A stretch of DNA of 64,000 nt. It comes from G965202915 sp965202915. GTDB taxonomy: Bacteria > Pseudomonadota > Gammaproteobacteria > Eutrophobiales > Eutrophobiaceae. Within the stretch, counting starts at the first letter, position 1, and every line of letters starts with the position of its first letter. Location of the stretch: the NCBI GenBank assembly GCA_965202915.1, contig OZ241847.1, positions 930,001-994,000 on the forward strand. Reading direction: 5' to 3'. The translations under genes were made by a program, and so were the position numbers. Positions 9,609 to 21,400 of the stretch are shown one piece after another. The notes beneath the pieces were generated by a model. It did no database searches, was not told the DNA's origin, and saw nothing but the letters and a program-made list of their open reading frames with translations.

Positions 9609-11491
9609 ATGAGTGTAATTTCAAAAGACGGTCTGAGCGGGACGGCCGGTAGCGATGGGCAAGTGGTCCAACCCTTTCCCAATTCCCGCAAGGTGTACGT
9701 CCCGGGGTCGCGTCCGGATATCAGGGTGGCGATGCGTGAAATCAGTTGCAGTCCGACGCACGGGAATGGGGGCAGCACCGATAATGCCCCGGTTACGGTT
9801 TATGATACATCGGGCCCATATGGTGACGCCGACGCGGATATCGATATTCACCGGGGCCTGCCGGAGATCCGGCGGGCCTGGATAGACGCAAGACGGGATA
9901 GTCAAACCCTGGCGTCATTGAGTTCCGATTATGGCCGGCGGCGGCTCGGCGACGCGGCTCTGTCGAAGGTGCGTTTTCACACTCAGGCGCCGCCAAGACG
10001 GGCCAGGGACGGGGCCAATGTGACGCAGATGCATTATGCCAGGCGGGGGGTGATCACGCCGGAGATGGAGTATGTGGCGATCCGTGAAAATCAAAGGCTG
10101 GAGGCCTGTGAGCGGGAGCAGCCGGATCGCCGTCACGCCGGCCAGGTCTGGCACGGCGGCCGCTTGCCGGAGGCGATCACGCCGGAATTGGTGCGCGCCG
10201 AGGTGGCCGCCGGGCGGGCGATTATTCCGGCCAACATCAATCATCCGGAAGCGGAGCCGATGATCATCGGGCGTAATTTTTGGTTAAGGTGAACGCCAAT
10301 ATTGGCAATTCCGCGGTTGCCTCATCGATCGAGGCGGAGATTGAAAAAATGATCTGGGCGATCCATTGGGGCGCCGATACGGTGATGGATTTGTCAACCG
10401 GTAAAAATATTCATGAAACCCGCGAGTGGCTGATTCGTAATTCGCCGGTGCCGGTGGGGACGGTGCCTATCTACCAGGCACTGGAAAAGGTGGACGGCAA
10501 AGCCGAGGCGCTGAGCTGGGATATATTTAAGGATACTTTGATCGAACAGGCTGAGCAGGGGGTGGATTATTTTACCATCCACGCCGGCGTGCGTTTGCCC
10601 TATATCCCGCTGACTGCAAAGCGGGTGACCGGTATTGTCTCGCGGGGTGGTTCGATTCTGGCCAAGTGGTGTCTGGCGCATCACCGGGAGAATTTTTTAT
10701 ATACCCATTTCGAGGAGATCTGCGAGATCATGCGGGCCTATGACGTGTCATTTTCGCTGGGGGACGGCCTGCGCCCCGGCTCTATTGCCGACGCCAATGA
10801 TGAGGCGCAATTTGCGGAGTTGAAGACCCTGGGGGAATTGACTCGGATTGCCTGGCGCCATGACGTGCAGGTAATGATAGAGGGGCCGGGACACGTGCCG
10901 ATGCAGCTGATCAGGGAAAATGTCGACGTGCAGATGCAACAGTGTCATGAGGCGCCGTTTTATACCTTAGGGCCGCTGACCACCGATATTGCACCGGGAT
11001 ATGATCATATTACTTCGGCGATAGGGGCGGCAATGATCGGTTGGTACGGCACCGCGATGCTGTGTTACGTGACGCCCAAGGAGCATCTGGGACTGCCCGA
11101 TAAACGGGACGTTAAGGAGGGCATTATTGCGTATAAGATCGCCGCCCATGCGGCGGATCTGGCCAAGGGGCATCCGGCGGCGCAATTGCGGGATAATGCT
11201 TTATCCCGTGCCCGGTTTGAGTTTCGCTGGCAGGATCAGTTCAATCTGGGTCTGGACCCGGGACGGGCCCAGGATTATCATGACGCCACCCTGCCTAAGG
11301 AGGGCCATAAACTGGCACATTTTTGCTCTATGTGCGGGCCCAATTTCTGCTCGATGAAGATCACCCAGGAGGTGCGGGATTACGCCAGGACTGAGGGGAT
11401 AGAGGATATGAGCGTGGCACTGGAACAGGGTATGGCGGAAAAGGCCGAGCAATTCAAGACTCAAGGCGGCAAGGTTTATGGCAAATCATAA
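9609..11491 (+). pseudogene. thiC: Phosphomethylpyrimidine synthase ThiC, frameshifted
   Basis: ThiC converts aminoimidazole ribotide to HMP-phosphate in thiamine synthesis, using a [4Fe-4S] cluster and SAM. Two abutting frames together give a full-length protein. The first (to 10292) carries PFPNSRKVYVPGSRPDIRVAMREI, VYDTSGPYGD and IIPANINHPEAEPMIIGRNF; the second carries VNANIGNSAV through the CSMCGPNFCSMK cluster motif. The break lies in the T run at 10277-10281: five Ts are present where the family reading NFLVKVNANIG needs six. A single-base deletion in a homopolymer could be real or a sequencing error. I chose ATG 9609 for the GAGATGAG just upstream; ATGs at 9561 and 9591 are in frame. 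No TPP riboswitch is evident upstream. Confidence 0.88.
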
Positions 11492-11507
11492 GCCGTCCGC
11501 GGTTGCT

Positions 11508-12302
11508 TTATTGCAGTTGTATTTCAAACAGCCTGGGCCAGAATTTGCCGGTGACGAACAGCCTGTTGCGGTGTTTATCAAATGCGATACCGTTGAGTAC
11601 GTCCATGGCTTCGGCGCCCTGAGTTTGGCGGCGCAGCGCTGATAGATCGTGCCGGTCGACGACGATCCCGGTATCCGGATCTATCGCAATGATTTCGTCG
11701 GAGCGCCATATATTGGCATAGATTTTGCCATCGATGTATTCAAGTTCGTTGAGCAGCGTGACGGCTTTGTTATTGCTGGTTACGGTGATCTCTTTCACCG
11801 GTTTTAAGGACTCGGGGTGATAGAAGATCAGGCGGCTGGTGCCGTTGCTGATGATCAGGTGTCGTTGGTCATGGGTGATGCCCCAGCCTTCAAACGGGTA
11901 TTGAAAGGAGCCGATTATGTTCAGGCTGTCGACGGCATATATTATTCCGACGCCGGCCTTCCAGGTCAGTTGATAGATCTTGTCGTTAAATATGGTTGCG
12001 CCTTCGCCAAATAGACGGCTACTGAGGGTGCGGATCTGTTTCACCGCCCCGGTGCTTAGATCGACTTTGCGCAGCGAGGATCTGCCGTACAGGCCGGTGC
12101 TTTCATAGAGATAGCCGTTATGAAATACCAGTCCCTGGGTAAAGGCCTGGTTATCATGGGGATAGGCGCGGATGACGGTGAAGTCCGCCGATGCCCCCGC
12201 CTCCCCCGCCGGGCAGGCAAGGCCGGGTAACAGGGCAAGCAAGACCGAACTCAGGGTTAATGTCAGGGTATGAGTGAGTTTGGATAAATTGCGATTCATC
12301 AT
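11508..12302 (-). CDS. Secreted glutaminyl-peptide cyclotransferase
   Basis: The 264-residue protein matches the glutamine cyclotransferase (beta-propeller) family: FTVIRAYPHDNQAFTQGLVF, LYESTGLYGRSSLRKVDL, GWGITHD, ELEYIDGKIYANIWRSDEI and VLNGIAFDKHRNRLFVTGK. Such enzymes convert an N-terminal Gln of a protein to pyroglutamate with release of ammonia. A signal peptide (TLTLTLSSVLLALLPGLA) places it in the envelope. The frame extends upstream to 12380, but the Met pair at 12302/12299 directly precedes the signal peptide and is the better start. It lies 132 bases downstream of the 7,578-codon gene on the same strand and could be read from it. It converges with thiC. Confidence 0.85.
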   Translation of the reverse strand: MMNRNLSKLTHTLTLTLSSVLLALLPGLACPAGEAGASADFTVIRAYPHDNQAFTQGLVFHNGYLYESTGLYGRSSLRKVDLSTGAVKQIRTLSSRLFGEGATIFNDKIYQLTWKAGVGIIYAVDSLNIIGSFQYPFEGWGITHDQRHLIISNGTSRLIFYHPESLKPVKEITVTSNNKAVTLLNELEYIDGKIYANIWRSDEIIAIDPDTGIVVDRHDLSALRRQTQGAEAMDVLNGIAFDKHRNRLFVTGKFWPRLFEIQLQ

Positions 12303-12434
12303 CGGGCCGATTTCTTCCCCTTCATCAGCAACCTGCTTGCCGGTTTCTCGATCGACACTAGCAACACGCTGACCACCCACCCGCCGGATTTGAACATCGA
12401 CGACGCGGTTGACGCTCAGGACGCCCGAAGCAGA

Positions 12435-15400
12435 TCAGAAGTTAAAACTGGCATCCAGGCCGAACTGGTACGCATCCTCGCCGCCGGTCTGCATCTTGCC
12501 AAATAGCTCAATCACGCCCATATCATGGGCAAAGCTGCGCCGTATGCGGCTATCCAGAACCCCGCTCAGGGTGCCCTCGCCGGTCTCGGTGCGGCGGTTT
12601 TGTTCTCCGTACATCGCCAGCCCTATATCCAGGCGCCGTGGCATCAACACCCGCATGCGCGTACCCAAGCGGGCGCGCGCAGTACGATCCGATAGATCCA
12701 ATACGCTGAACGGGGTCAATCGTCCGCGATCATGCATTATGCTCAGTCCATAGGCGGCCTCGGCCTGCATGTTCAGCACCGGCGCCGTCGCATCGGTCAG
12801 GCCGTCCAATGCGCTCCCGAGCACGTGCTGATCCTGCCACAATCTGTCGCCACCGCTGGTGGCGGCACCCAGGCTGGGGGTCAACGACAGTTGTAGCCCC
12901 AGCTCGGGCGTGCCCGGATCCAGGGTCGCCGCAAAACTTGCGCCCCATTCCTCGAAATCCGAGTCCCGGTGTGCCAGCAGGTAGTGTCCACGCGCCGACA
13001 TGTTCAACCCCAGCCCCGGGTGGGCATAATTGAGCCCGCCGCTGATCTCCGCGCCCATTCCGGTTTCGGCGTCGCCGCCGTCCAGCCGCCAGCCGAGCTC
13101 GGTGACCGCCTTCAGGCTGGTGTCACCGACTGTCAACAGGTCTGCGGTGCTCTCCAGGCCCAGACGCAGCCGCCAGGTGTCGGCATCCAACGCGCCCAAC
13201 TCATTGTCGGCCTCGGCGTCGGTATCGATGCTGGTGAAGAAGCCATCCGCCTTGAGTGCCCACTTTATATATCCCTCGGTTTCCAGTTCCTGGCGCGCAC
13301 CGGTGGCGACCATGCCCATCGCCAGATCGGTTCTGTTTCCTTCCCCCGCGTCGTCTTCCAGGGTCGCATGTCCCTGGCCGTATCCCAGCATAAGCCATAG
13401 GTCCAGACCCGTCTCACCCGACCAGTGCAGGTACGGGTGTGCACTGGTCAGCCAAATATCCACTTCACCCTGGGTGCCACCGGTGAAACTGTAGTCATTG
13501 TCGCCCTCGCTGTAGTTGACCGCAAGGCCGGCCAATATATTCCCGTCCATTTGGAGATCGAGCCCGATTTGTCCCAACATTACCTCGCCGTCCACAGAGA
13601 AATCGCTTCCCAGCCGGCCATCGAAGCGGGACATACTACTCCGACCCCATAAGGTCCAGCTACCGGCTTTGCCACCGTCGCCATTCAGCGCCAATTGAAA
13701 CGAGCTTTCGGTCAGCAACTGGCGCAGGTTAATCTCGCGGAAGCCGACGCCGCCGGCGTTCACGTCATCCAGGCCAAGCAAACCGGCCATCGGTGCCAGG
13801 GTCCGACCGCCCACCGTACCGCTGCCGGCCTTATGCGCAGTGCTGAGTGCTGATTTTAGCCATTCCATCGACAGCCTCTTGCCGGCCACCGTCACCTGGG
13901 AACCACCGTCCTGCGGCTTCGATTGTATTGCCGTGGTGCGATCCTCTATGATCCCGATCAGATTACTGGCCACGGTGCGCCCGAACGTGGCGAGGGTGGT
14001 GATCAGGGCCTGAGGACGTTCCTCGACTGGAGTGTCGATCATTGGCGCCTCATTCAGCACATTGAGGATAAAGTCCGCGATGCTCGACAGTGGCAATGCA
14101 TCATCATCCCTCGCGGTGACCCGTATCGTCAACGCACCGGCGTCCCCCGCCTCCGGCGTGCCGGTAAAACTGAGGCTGGTCGGCGTGAAGGTCAGCCAGG
14201 CCGGCAGGGCACTGCCATCGGTTAAGGCCGCACTGTAGCCGACTGTATCGCCCGCATCCGGATCGGTCACTTCGGCAAAGCTGTAGCTGAACAGCATGCC
14301 GACGGTAGCCGTCTGCGGGGTCACCACCGGTGGCGCGGGGGCCTGGTTACCCGGTATCGGCTCCGTGACCACAACGTCAAAGACGTCTTGCACGGACATT
14401 CCGCCACCGTCGGTGGCGAGAATGGTGAGGGTAGTCATGCCGGCCATGAGCGGGGTAATGACGACCTCGGTGGCGGCAAGGGTGGCGGTGGCGACGGCCT
14501 CAGCGCTATTGGACTGTACCGTAAAGGTCAGCATGCCGTTAGTCCCCGCATCCACGTCGTCAAAGTGGGGGTCAACGTCAGGGGCAACGTCAACGGTGAA
14601 AGACCCACTGCCTGCCGCTACCGGGGCGGGGTTCGGGATCTCAGATCTGAGTGTGGGGGCCTCGTTGACGTCCCGCACGTTAATCGTCGCATCCGCTGTG
14701 GCCATGGCGCTGCCGACGACCAGTTGGATAGTCAGCGTGTAGCTTGTGGGCGCAGTCTCAAAGTCCAGACCTGAGCTCAGCGACAGTTGCCCGGTGGTGG
14801 CGTCAATGTCGAAGACCCCGCCGGTATTACCGGATTCTATCGTCCAGGCCTGGGTGCCCGTCGGGAAGTTACTGGCGGTCAGCGGACTGCCCACGTTGCC
14901 GGCCACGTTCTCATCGACCGTAAAGGTATCGCCCGTCAGTGTCGGGGTGCCGGCGACACTCACCGTGAGGGTAAAGTCCGCGGTGCTTGACAGTGGCAAT
15001 GCATCATCATCCCTCGCGGTGACCCGTATCGTCAGCGCACCGGCGTCCGCCGCCGCCGGCGTGCCGGTAAAACTGAGGCTGGCCGAGGTGAAGGTCAGCC
15101 AGGCCGGCAGGGCGTTGCCATCGGTTAAGGCCGCACTGTAGCGGACTGTATCGCCCGCATCCGGATCGGTCACTGCGTCAAAGCTGTAGTTGAACGGTAC
15201 GCTGACGGTAGCCGTCTGCGGGGTCACCACCGGTGCCGCGGGGGCCTCGTTGACGTCCCGCACGTTAATCGTCGCATCCGCTGTGGCCATGGCGCTGCCG
15301 ACGACCAGTTGGATAGTCAGCGTGTAGCTTGTGGGTGCAGTCTCAAAGTCCAGACCTGAGCTCAGCGACAGTTGCCCGGTGGTGGCGTCAATGTCGAAGA

Positions 15401-18400
15401 CCCCGCCGGTATTGCCGGATTCTATCGTCCAGGCCTGGGTGCCCGTCGGGAAGTTACTGGCGGTCAGCGGACTGCCCACGTTGCCGGCCACGTTCTCATC
15501 GACCGTAAAGGTATCGCCGGTCAGTGTCGGGGTGCCGGCGGCACTCACCGTGAGGGTAAAGTCCGCGGTGCTTGACAGTGGCAATGCATCATCATCCCTC
15601 GCGGTGACCCGTATCGTCAGCGCACCGGCGTCCGCCGCCGCCGGCGTGCCGGTAAAACTGAGGCTGGCCGAGGTGAAGGTCAGCCAGGCCGGCAGGGCGT
15701 TGCCATCGGTTAAGGCCGCACTGTAGCCGACTGTATCGCCCGCATCCGGATCGGTCACTGCGTCAAAGCTGTAGTTGAACGGTATGCTGACGGTAGCCGT
15801 CTGCGGGGTCACCACCGGTGCCGCGGGGGCCTCGTTGACGTCCCGCACGTTAATCGTCGCATCCGCTGTGGCCATGGCGCTGCCGACGACCAGTTGGATA
15901 GTCAGCGTGTAGCTTGTGGGCGCAGTCTCAAAGTCCAGACCTGAGCTCAGCGACAGTTGCCCGGTGGTGGCGTCAATGTCGAAGACCCCGCCGGTATTAC
16001 CGGATTCTATCGTCCAGGCCTGGGTGCCCGTCGGGAAGTTACTGGCGGTCAGCGGACTGCCCACGTTGCCGGCCACGTTCTCATCGACCGTAAAGGTATC
16101 GCCCGTCAGTGTCGGGGTGCCGGCGACACTCACCGTGAGGGTAAAGTCCGCGGTGCTTGACAGTGGCAATGCATCATCATCCCTCGCGGTGACCCGTATC
16201 GTCAGCGCACCGGCGTCCGCCGCCGCCGGCGTGCCGGTAAAACTGAGGCTGGCCGAGGTGAAGGTCAGCCAGGCCGGCAGGGCGTTGCCATCGGTTAAGG
16301 CCGCACTGTAGCGGACTGTATCGCCCGCATCCGGATCGGTCACTGCGTCAAAGCTGTAGTTGAACGGTACGCTGACGGTAGCCGTCTGCGGGGTCACCAC
16401 CGGTGCCGCGGGGGCCTCGTTGACGTCCCGCACGTTAATCGTCGCATCCGCTGTGGCCATGGCGCTGCCGACGACCAGTTGGATAGTCAGCGTGTAGCTT
16501 GTGGGCGCAGTCTCAAAGTCCAGACCTGAGCTCAGCGACAGTTGCCCGGTGGTGGCGTCAATGTCGAAGACCCCGCCGGTATTACCGGATTCTATCGTCC
16601 AGGCCTGGGTGCCCGTCGGGAAGTTACTGGCGGTCAGCGGACTGCCCACGTTGCCGGCCACGTTCTCATCGACCGTAAAGGTATCGCCGGTCAGTGTCGG
16701 GGTGCCGGCGACACTCACCGTGAGGGTAAAGTCCGCGGTGCTTGACAGTGGCGATGCATCATCATCCCTCGCGGTGACCCGTATCGTCAGCGCACCGGCG
16801 TCCGCCGCCGCCGGCGTGCCGGTAAAACTGAGGCTGGCCGAGGTGAAGGTCAGCCAGGCCGGCAGGGCGTTGCCATCGGTTAAGGCCGCACTGTAGCGGA
16901 CTGTATCGCCCGCATCCGGATCGGTCACTGCGTCAAAGCTGTAGTTGAACGGTACGCTGACGGTAGCCGTCTGCGGGGTCACCACCGGTGCCGCGGGGGC
17001 CTCGTTGACGTCCCGCACGTTAATCGTCGCATCCGCTGTGGCCATGGCGCTGCCGACGACCAGTTGGATAGTCAGCGTGTAGCTTGTGGGTGCAGTCTCA
17101 AAGTCCAGACCTGAGCTCAGCGACAGTTGCCCGGTGGTGGCGTCAATGTCGAAGACCCCGCCGGTATTGCCGGATTCTATCGTCCAGGCCTGGGTGCCCG
17201 TCGGGAAGTTACTGGCGGTCAGCGGACTGCCCACGTTGCCGGCCACGTTCTCATCGACCGTAAAGGTATCGCCGGTCAGTGTCGGGGTGCCGGCGACACT
17301 CACCGTGAGGGTAAAGTCCGCGGTGCTTGACAGTGGCGATGCATCATCATCCCTCGCGGTGACCCGTATCGTCAACGCACCGGCGTCCGCCGCCGCCGGC
17401 GTGCCGGTAAAACTGAGGCTGGCCGAGGTGAAGGTCAGCCAGGCCGGCAGGGCGTTGCCATCGGTTAAGGCCGCACTGTAGCGGACTGTATCGCCCGCAT
17501 CCGGATCGGTCACTGCGTCAAAGCTGTAGTTGAACGGTATGCTGACGGTAGCCGTCTGCGGGGTCACCACCGGTGCCGCGGGGGCCTCGTTGACGTCCCG
17601 CACGTTAATCGTCGCATCCGCTGTGGCCATGGCGCTGCCGACGACCAGTTGGATAGTCAGCGTGTAGCTTGTGGGCGCAGTCTCAAAGTCCAGACCTGAG
17701 CTCAGCGACAGTTGCCCGGTGGTGGCGTCAATGTCGAAGACCCCGCCGGTATTACCGGATTCTATCGTCCAGGCCTGGGTGCCCGTCGGGAAGTTACTGG
17801 CGGTCAGCGGACTGCCCACGTTGCCGGCCACGTTCTCATCGACCGTAAAGGTATCGCCGGTCAGTGTCGGGGTGCCGGCGACACTCACCGTGAGGGTAAA
17901 GTCCGCGGTGCTTGACAGTGGCGATGCATCATCATCCCTCGCGGTGACCCGTATCGTCAGCGCACCGGCGTCCGCCGCCTCCGGCGTGCCGGTAAAACTG
18001 AGGCTGGCCGAGGTGAAGGTCAGCCAGGCCGGCAGGGCACTGCCATCGGTTAAGGCCGCACTGTAGCCGACTGTATCGCCCGCATCCGGATCGGTCACTG
18101 CGTCAAAGCTGTAGTTGAACGGTACGCTGACGGTAGCCGTCTGCGGGGTCACCACCGGTGCCGCGGGGGCCTCGTTGACGTCCCGCACGTTAATCGTCGC
18201 ATCCGCTGTGGCCATGGCGCTGCCGACGACCAGTTGGATAGTCAGCGTGTAGCTTGTGGGCGCAGTCTCAAAGTCCAGACCTGAGCTCAGCGACAGTTGC
18301 CCGGTGGTGGCGTCAATGTCGAAGACCCCGCCGGTATTACCGGATTCTATCGTCCAGGCCTGGGTGCCCGTCGGGAAGTTACTGGCGGTCAGCGGACTGC

Positions 18401-21400
18401 CCACGTTGCCGGCCACGTTCTCATCGACCGTAAAGGTATCGCCGGTCAGTGTCGGGGTGCCGGCGACACTCACCGTGAGGGTAAAGTCCGCGGTGCTTGA
18501 CAGTGGCGATGCATCATCATCCCTCGCGGTGACCCGTATCGTCAGCGCACCGGCGTCCGCCGCCTCCGGCGTGCCGGTAAAACTGAGGCTGGCCGAGGTG
18601 AAGGTCAGCCAGGCCGGCAGGGCGTTGCCATCGGTTAAGGCCGCACTGTAGCGGACTGTATCGCCCGCATCCGGATCGGTCACTGCGTCAAAGCTGTAGT
18701 TGAACGGTACGCTGACGGTAGCCGTCTGCGGGGTCACCACCGGTGCCGCGGGGGCCTCGTTGACGTCCCGCACGTTAATCGTCGCATCCGCTGTGGCCAT
18801 GGCGCTGCCGACGACCAGTTGGATAGTCAGCGTGTAGCTTGTGGGCGCAGTCTCAAAGTCCAGACCTGAGCTCAGCGACAGTTGCCCGGTGGTGGCGTCA
18901 ATGTCGAAGACCCCGCCGGTATTGCCGGATTCTATCGTCCAGGCCTGGGTGCCCGTCGGGAAGTTACTGGCGGTCAGCGGACTGCCCACGTTGCCGGCCA
19001 CGTTCTCATCGACCGTAAAGGTATCGCCCGTCAGTGTCGGGGTGCCGGCGACACTCACCGTGAGGGTAAAGTCCGCGGTGCTTGACAGTGGCGATGCATC
19101 ATCATCCCTCGCGGTGACCCGTATCGTCAACGCACCGGCGTCCGCCGCCTCCGGCGTGCCGGTAAAACTGAGGCTGGTCGAGGTGAAGGTCAGCCAGGCC
19201 GGCAGGGCACTGCCATCGGTTAAGGCCGCACTGTAGCCGACTGTATCGCCCGCATCCGGATCGGTCACTGCGTCAAAGCTGTAGCTGAACGGTATGCTGA
19301 CGGTAGCCGTCTGCGGGGTCACCACCGGTGCCGCGGGGGCCTCGTTGACGTCCCGCACGTTAATCGTCGCATCCGCTGTGGCCATGGCGCTGCCGACGAC
19401 CAGTTGGATAGTCAGCGTGTAGCTTGTGGGCGCAGTCTCAAAGTCCAGACCTGAGCTCAGCGACAGTTGCCCGGTGGTGGCGTCAATGTCGAAGACCCCG
19501 CCGGTATTACCGGATTCTATCGTCCAGGCCTGGGTGCCCGTCGGGAAGTTACTGGCGGTCAGCGGACTGCCCACGTTGCCGGCCACGTTCTCATCGACCG
19601 TAAAGGTATCGCCGGTCAGTGTCGGGGTGCCGGCGACACTCACCGTGAGGGTAAAGTCCGCGGTGCTTGACAGTGGCGATGCATCATCATCCCTCGCGGT
19701 GACCCGTATCGTCAGCGCACCGGCGTCCGCCGCCTCCGGCGTGCCGGTAAAACTGAGGCTGGCCGAGGTGAAGGTCAGCCAGGCCGGCAGGGCGTTGCCA
19801 TCGGTTAAGGCCGCACTGTAGCGGACTGTATCGCCCGCATCCGGATCGGTCACTGCGTCAAAGCTGTAGTTGAACGGTACGCTGACGGTAGCCGTCTGCG
19901 GGGTCACCACCGGTGCCGCGGGGGCCTCGTTGACGTCCCGCACGTTAATCGTCGCATCCGCTGTGGCCATGGCGCTGCCGACGACCAGTTGGATAGTCAG
20001 CGTGTAGCTTGTGGGCGCAGTCTCAAAGTCCAGACCTGAGCTCAGCGACAGTTGCCCGGTGGTGGCGTCAATGTCGAAGACCCCGCCGGTATTGCCGGAT
20101 TCTATCGTCCAGGCCTGGGTGCCCGTCGGGAAGTTACTGGCGGTCAGCGGACTGCCCACGTTGCCGGCCACGTTCTCATCGACCGTAAAGGTATCGCCGG
20201 TCAGTGTCGGGGCGTTCACGGTGAGGGTAAAGTCCGCGGTGCTCGACCGTGACGGTGAAGCATCATCCATCGCGGTGACCCGTATCGTCAGCGTACCGGC
20301 GTCCGCCGCCTCCGGCGTGCCGGTAAAACTGAGGCTGGTCGGCGTGAAGGTCAGCCAAGTCGGCAGGGAGCCGCCATCGGTTAAGGCCGCACTGTAGCTG
20401 ACTGTATCGCCCGCATCCGGATCGTCCACTTCGTCAAAGGTGTAGTCGAACGACATGCCGACGGTAGCCGTCTGCGGGTCCACCACCGGTGGCGCGGGGG
20501 CCCGGTTAACCCCCGGCACCGTGACCTCAACGTTAAAGTTGTCTTCCACGAACATGTCGCCGCCGTCGGTGGCGCGGATGGTGAGATTAGTGGTGCCGAC
20601 CATGAGCGGGTTAATGGTGACCTCGTTGGCGGTAAGGGCGGCGGTGGCGACGGCCACATCGCTATTGGACTGTATCGTAAAGGTCAACATGCCGTTAGAC
20701 CCCGCATCCAGGTCTTCAAAGTGGGGGGCGACGTCAACGGTGAAAGACCCACTGCCTGCCGCTACCGGGGCGGGGTCGGGGATCTCAGATCTGAGTGTGG
20801 GGGCCTCGTTGACGTCCAGCACGTTAATCGTCGCAGTCCCCATGGCACTGGCGCCGGCGACGACCAGTTGGAGGATCAGCGTGTAGCTCCTCGGATCACT
20901 CTCAAAGTCCAGACTTGAGCTCAGTGACAGTTGCCCGGTGGTGGCGTTAATGTCGAAGACGTCGCCGGTATTGCCGGATACTATCGTCCAGGCCTGGGTG
21001 CCCCCCATGAAGTTACTGGCGGTCAGCGGACTGCCTACGTCGACGGTCACGTTTTCATCGACCGTAAAGGTTTCGTCGGTCAGCGTCGGGGCGTTCACGG
21101 TGAGGGTAAAGTCCGCGGTGCTCGACAGTGGCGGTACAGCATCATCCATCGCGGTGACCCGTATCGTCAGCATACCGACGTCCCCCACCGCCGGCGTGCC
21201 GGTAAAACTGCGGTTGGTCGGCGTGAAGGTCAGCCAGGCCGGCAGGGAGCCGCCATCGGTTAAGGCCGCACTGTAGCTGACTGTATCGCCCGTATCCGGA
21301 TCGATCACTTCGTCAAAGATGTAGTCGAACAGCATGCCGACGGTAGCCGTCTGCGGGTCCACCACCGGTGGCGCGGGGGCCTGGTTACCCGGTATCGGCG

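Noticed and set aside
14660..20215. CRISPR-like regular repetition.
   Set aside because: The units are 585 bases long, lie in a coding frame and encode folded modules. There are no short repeats with unique spacers.
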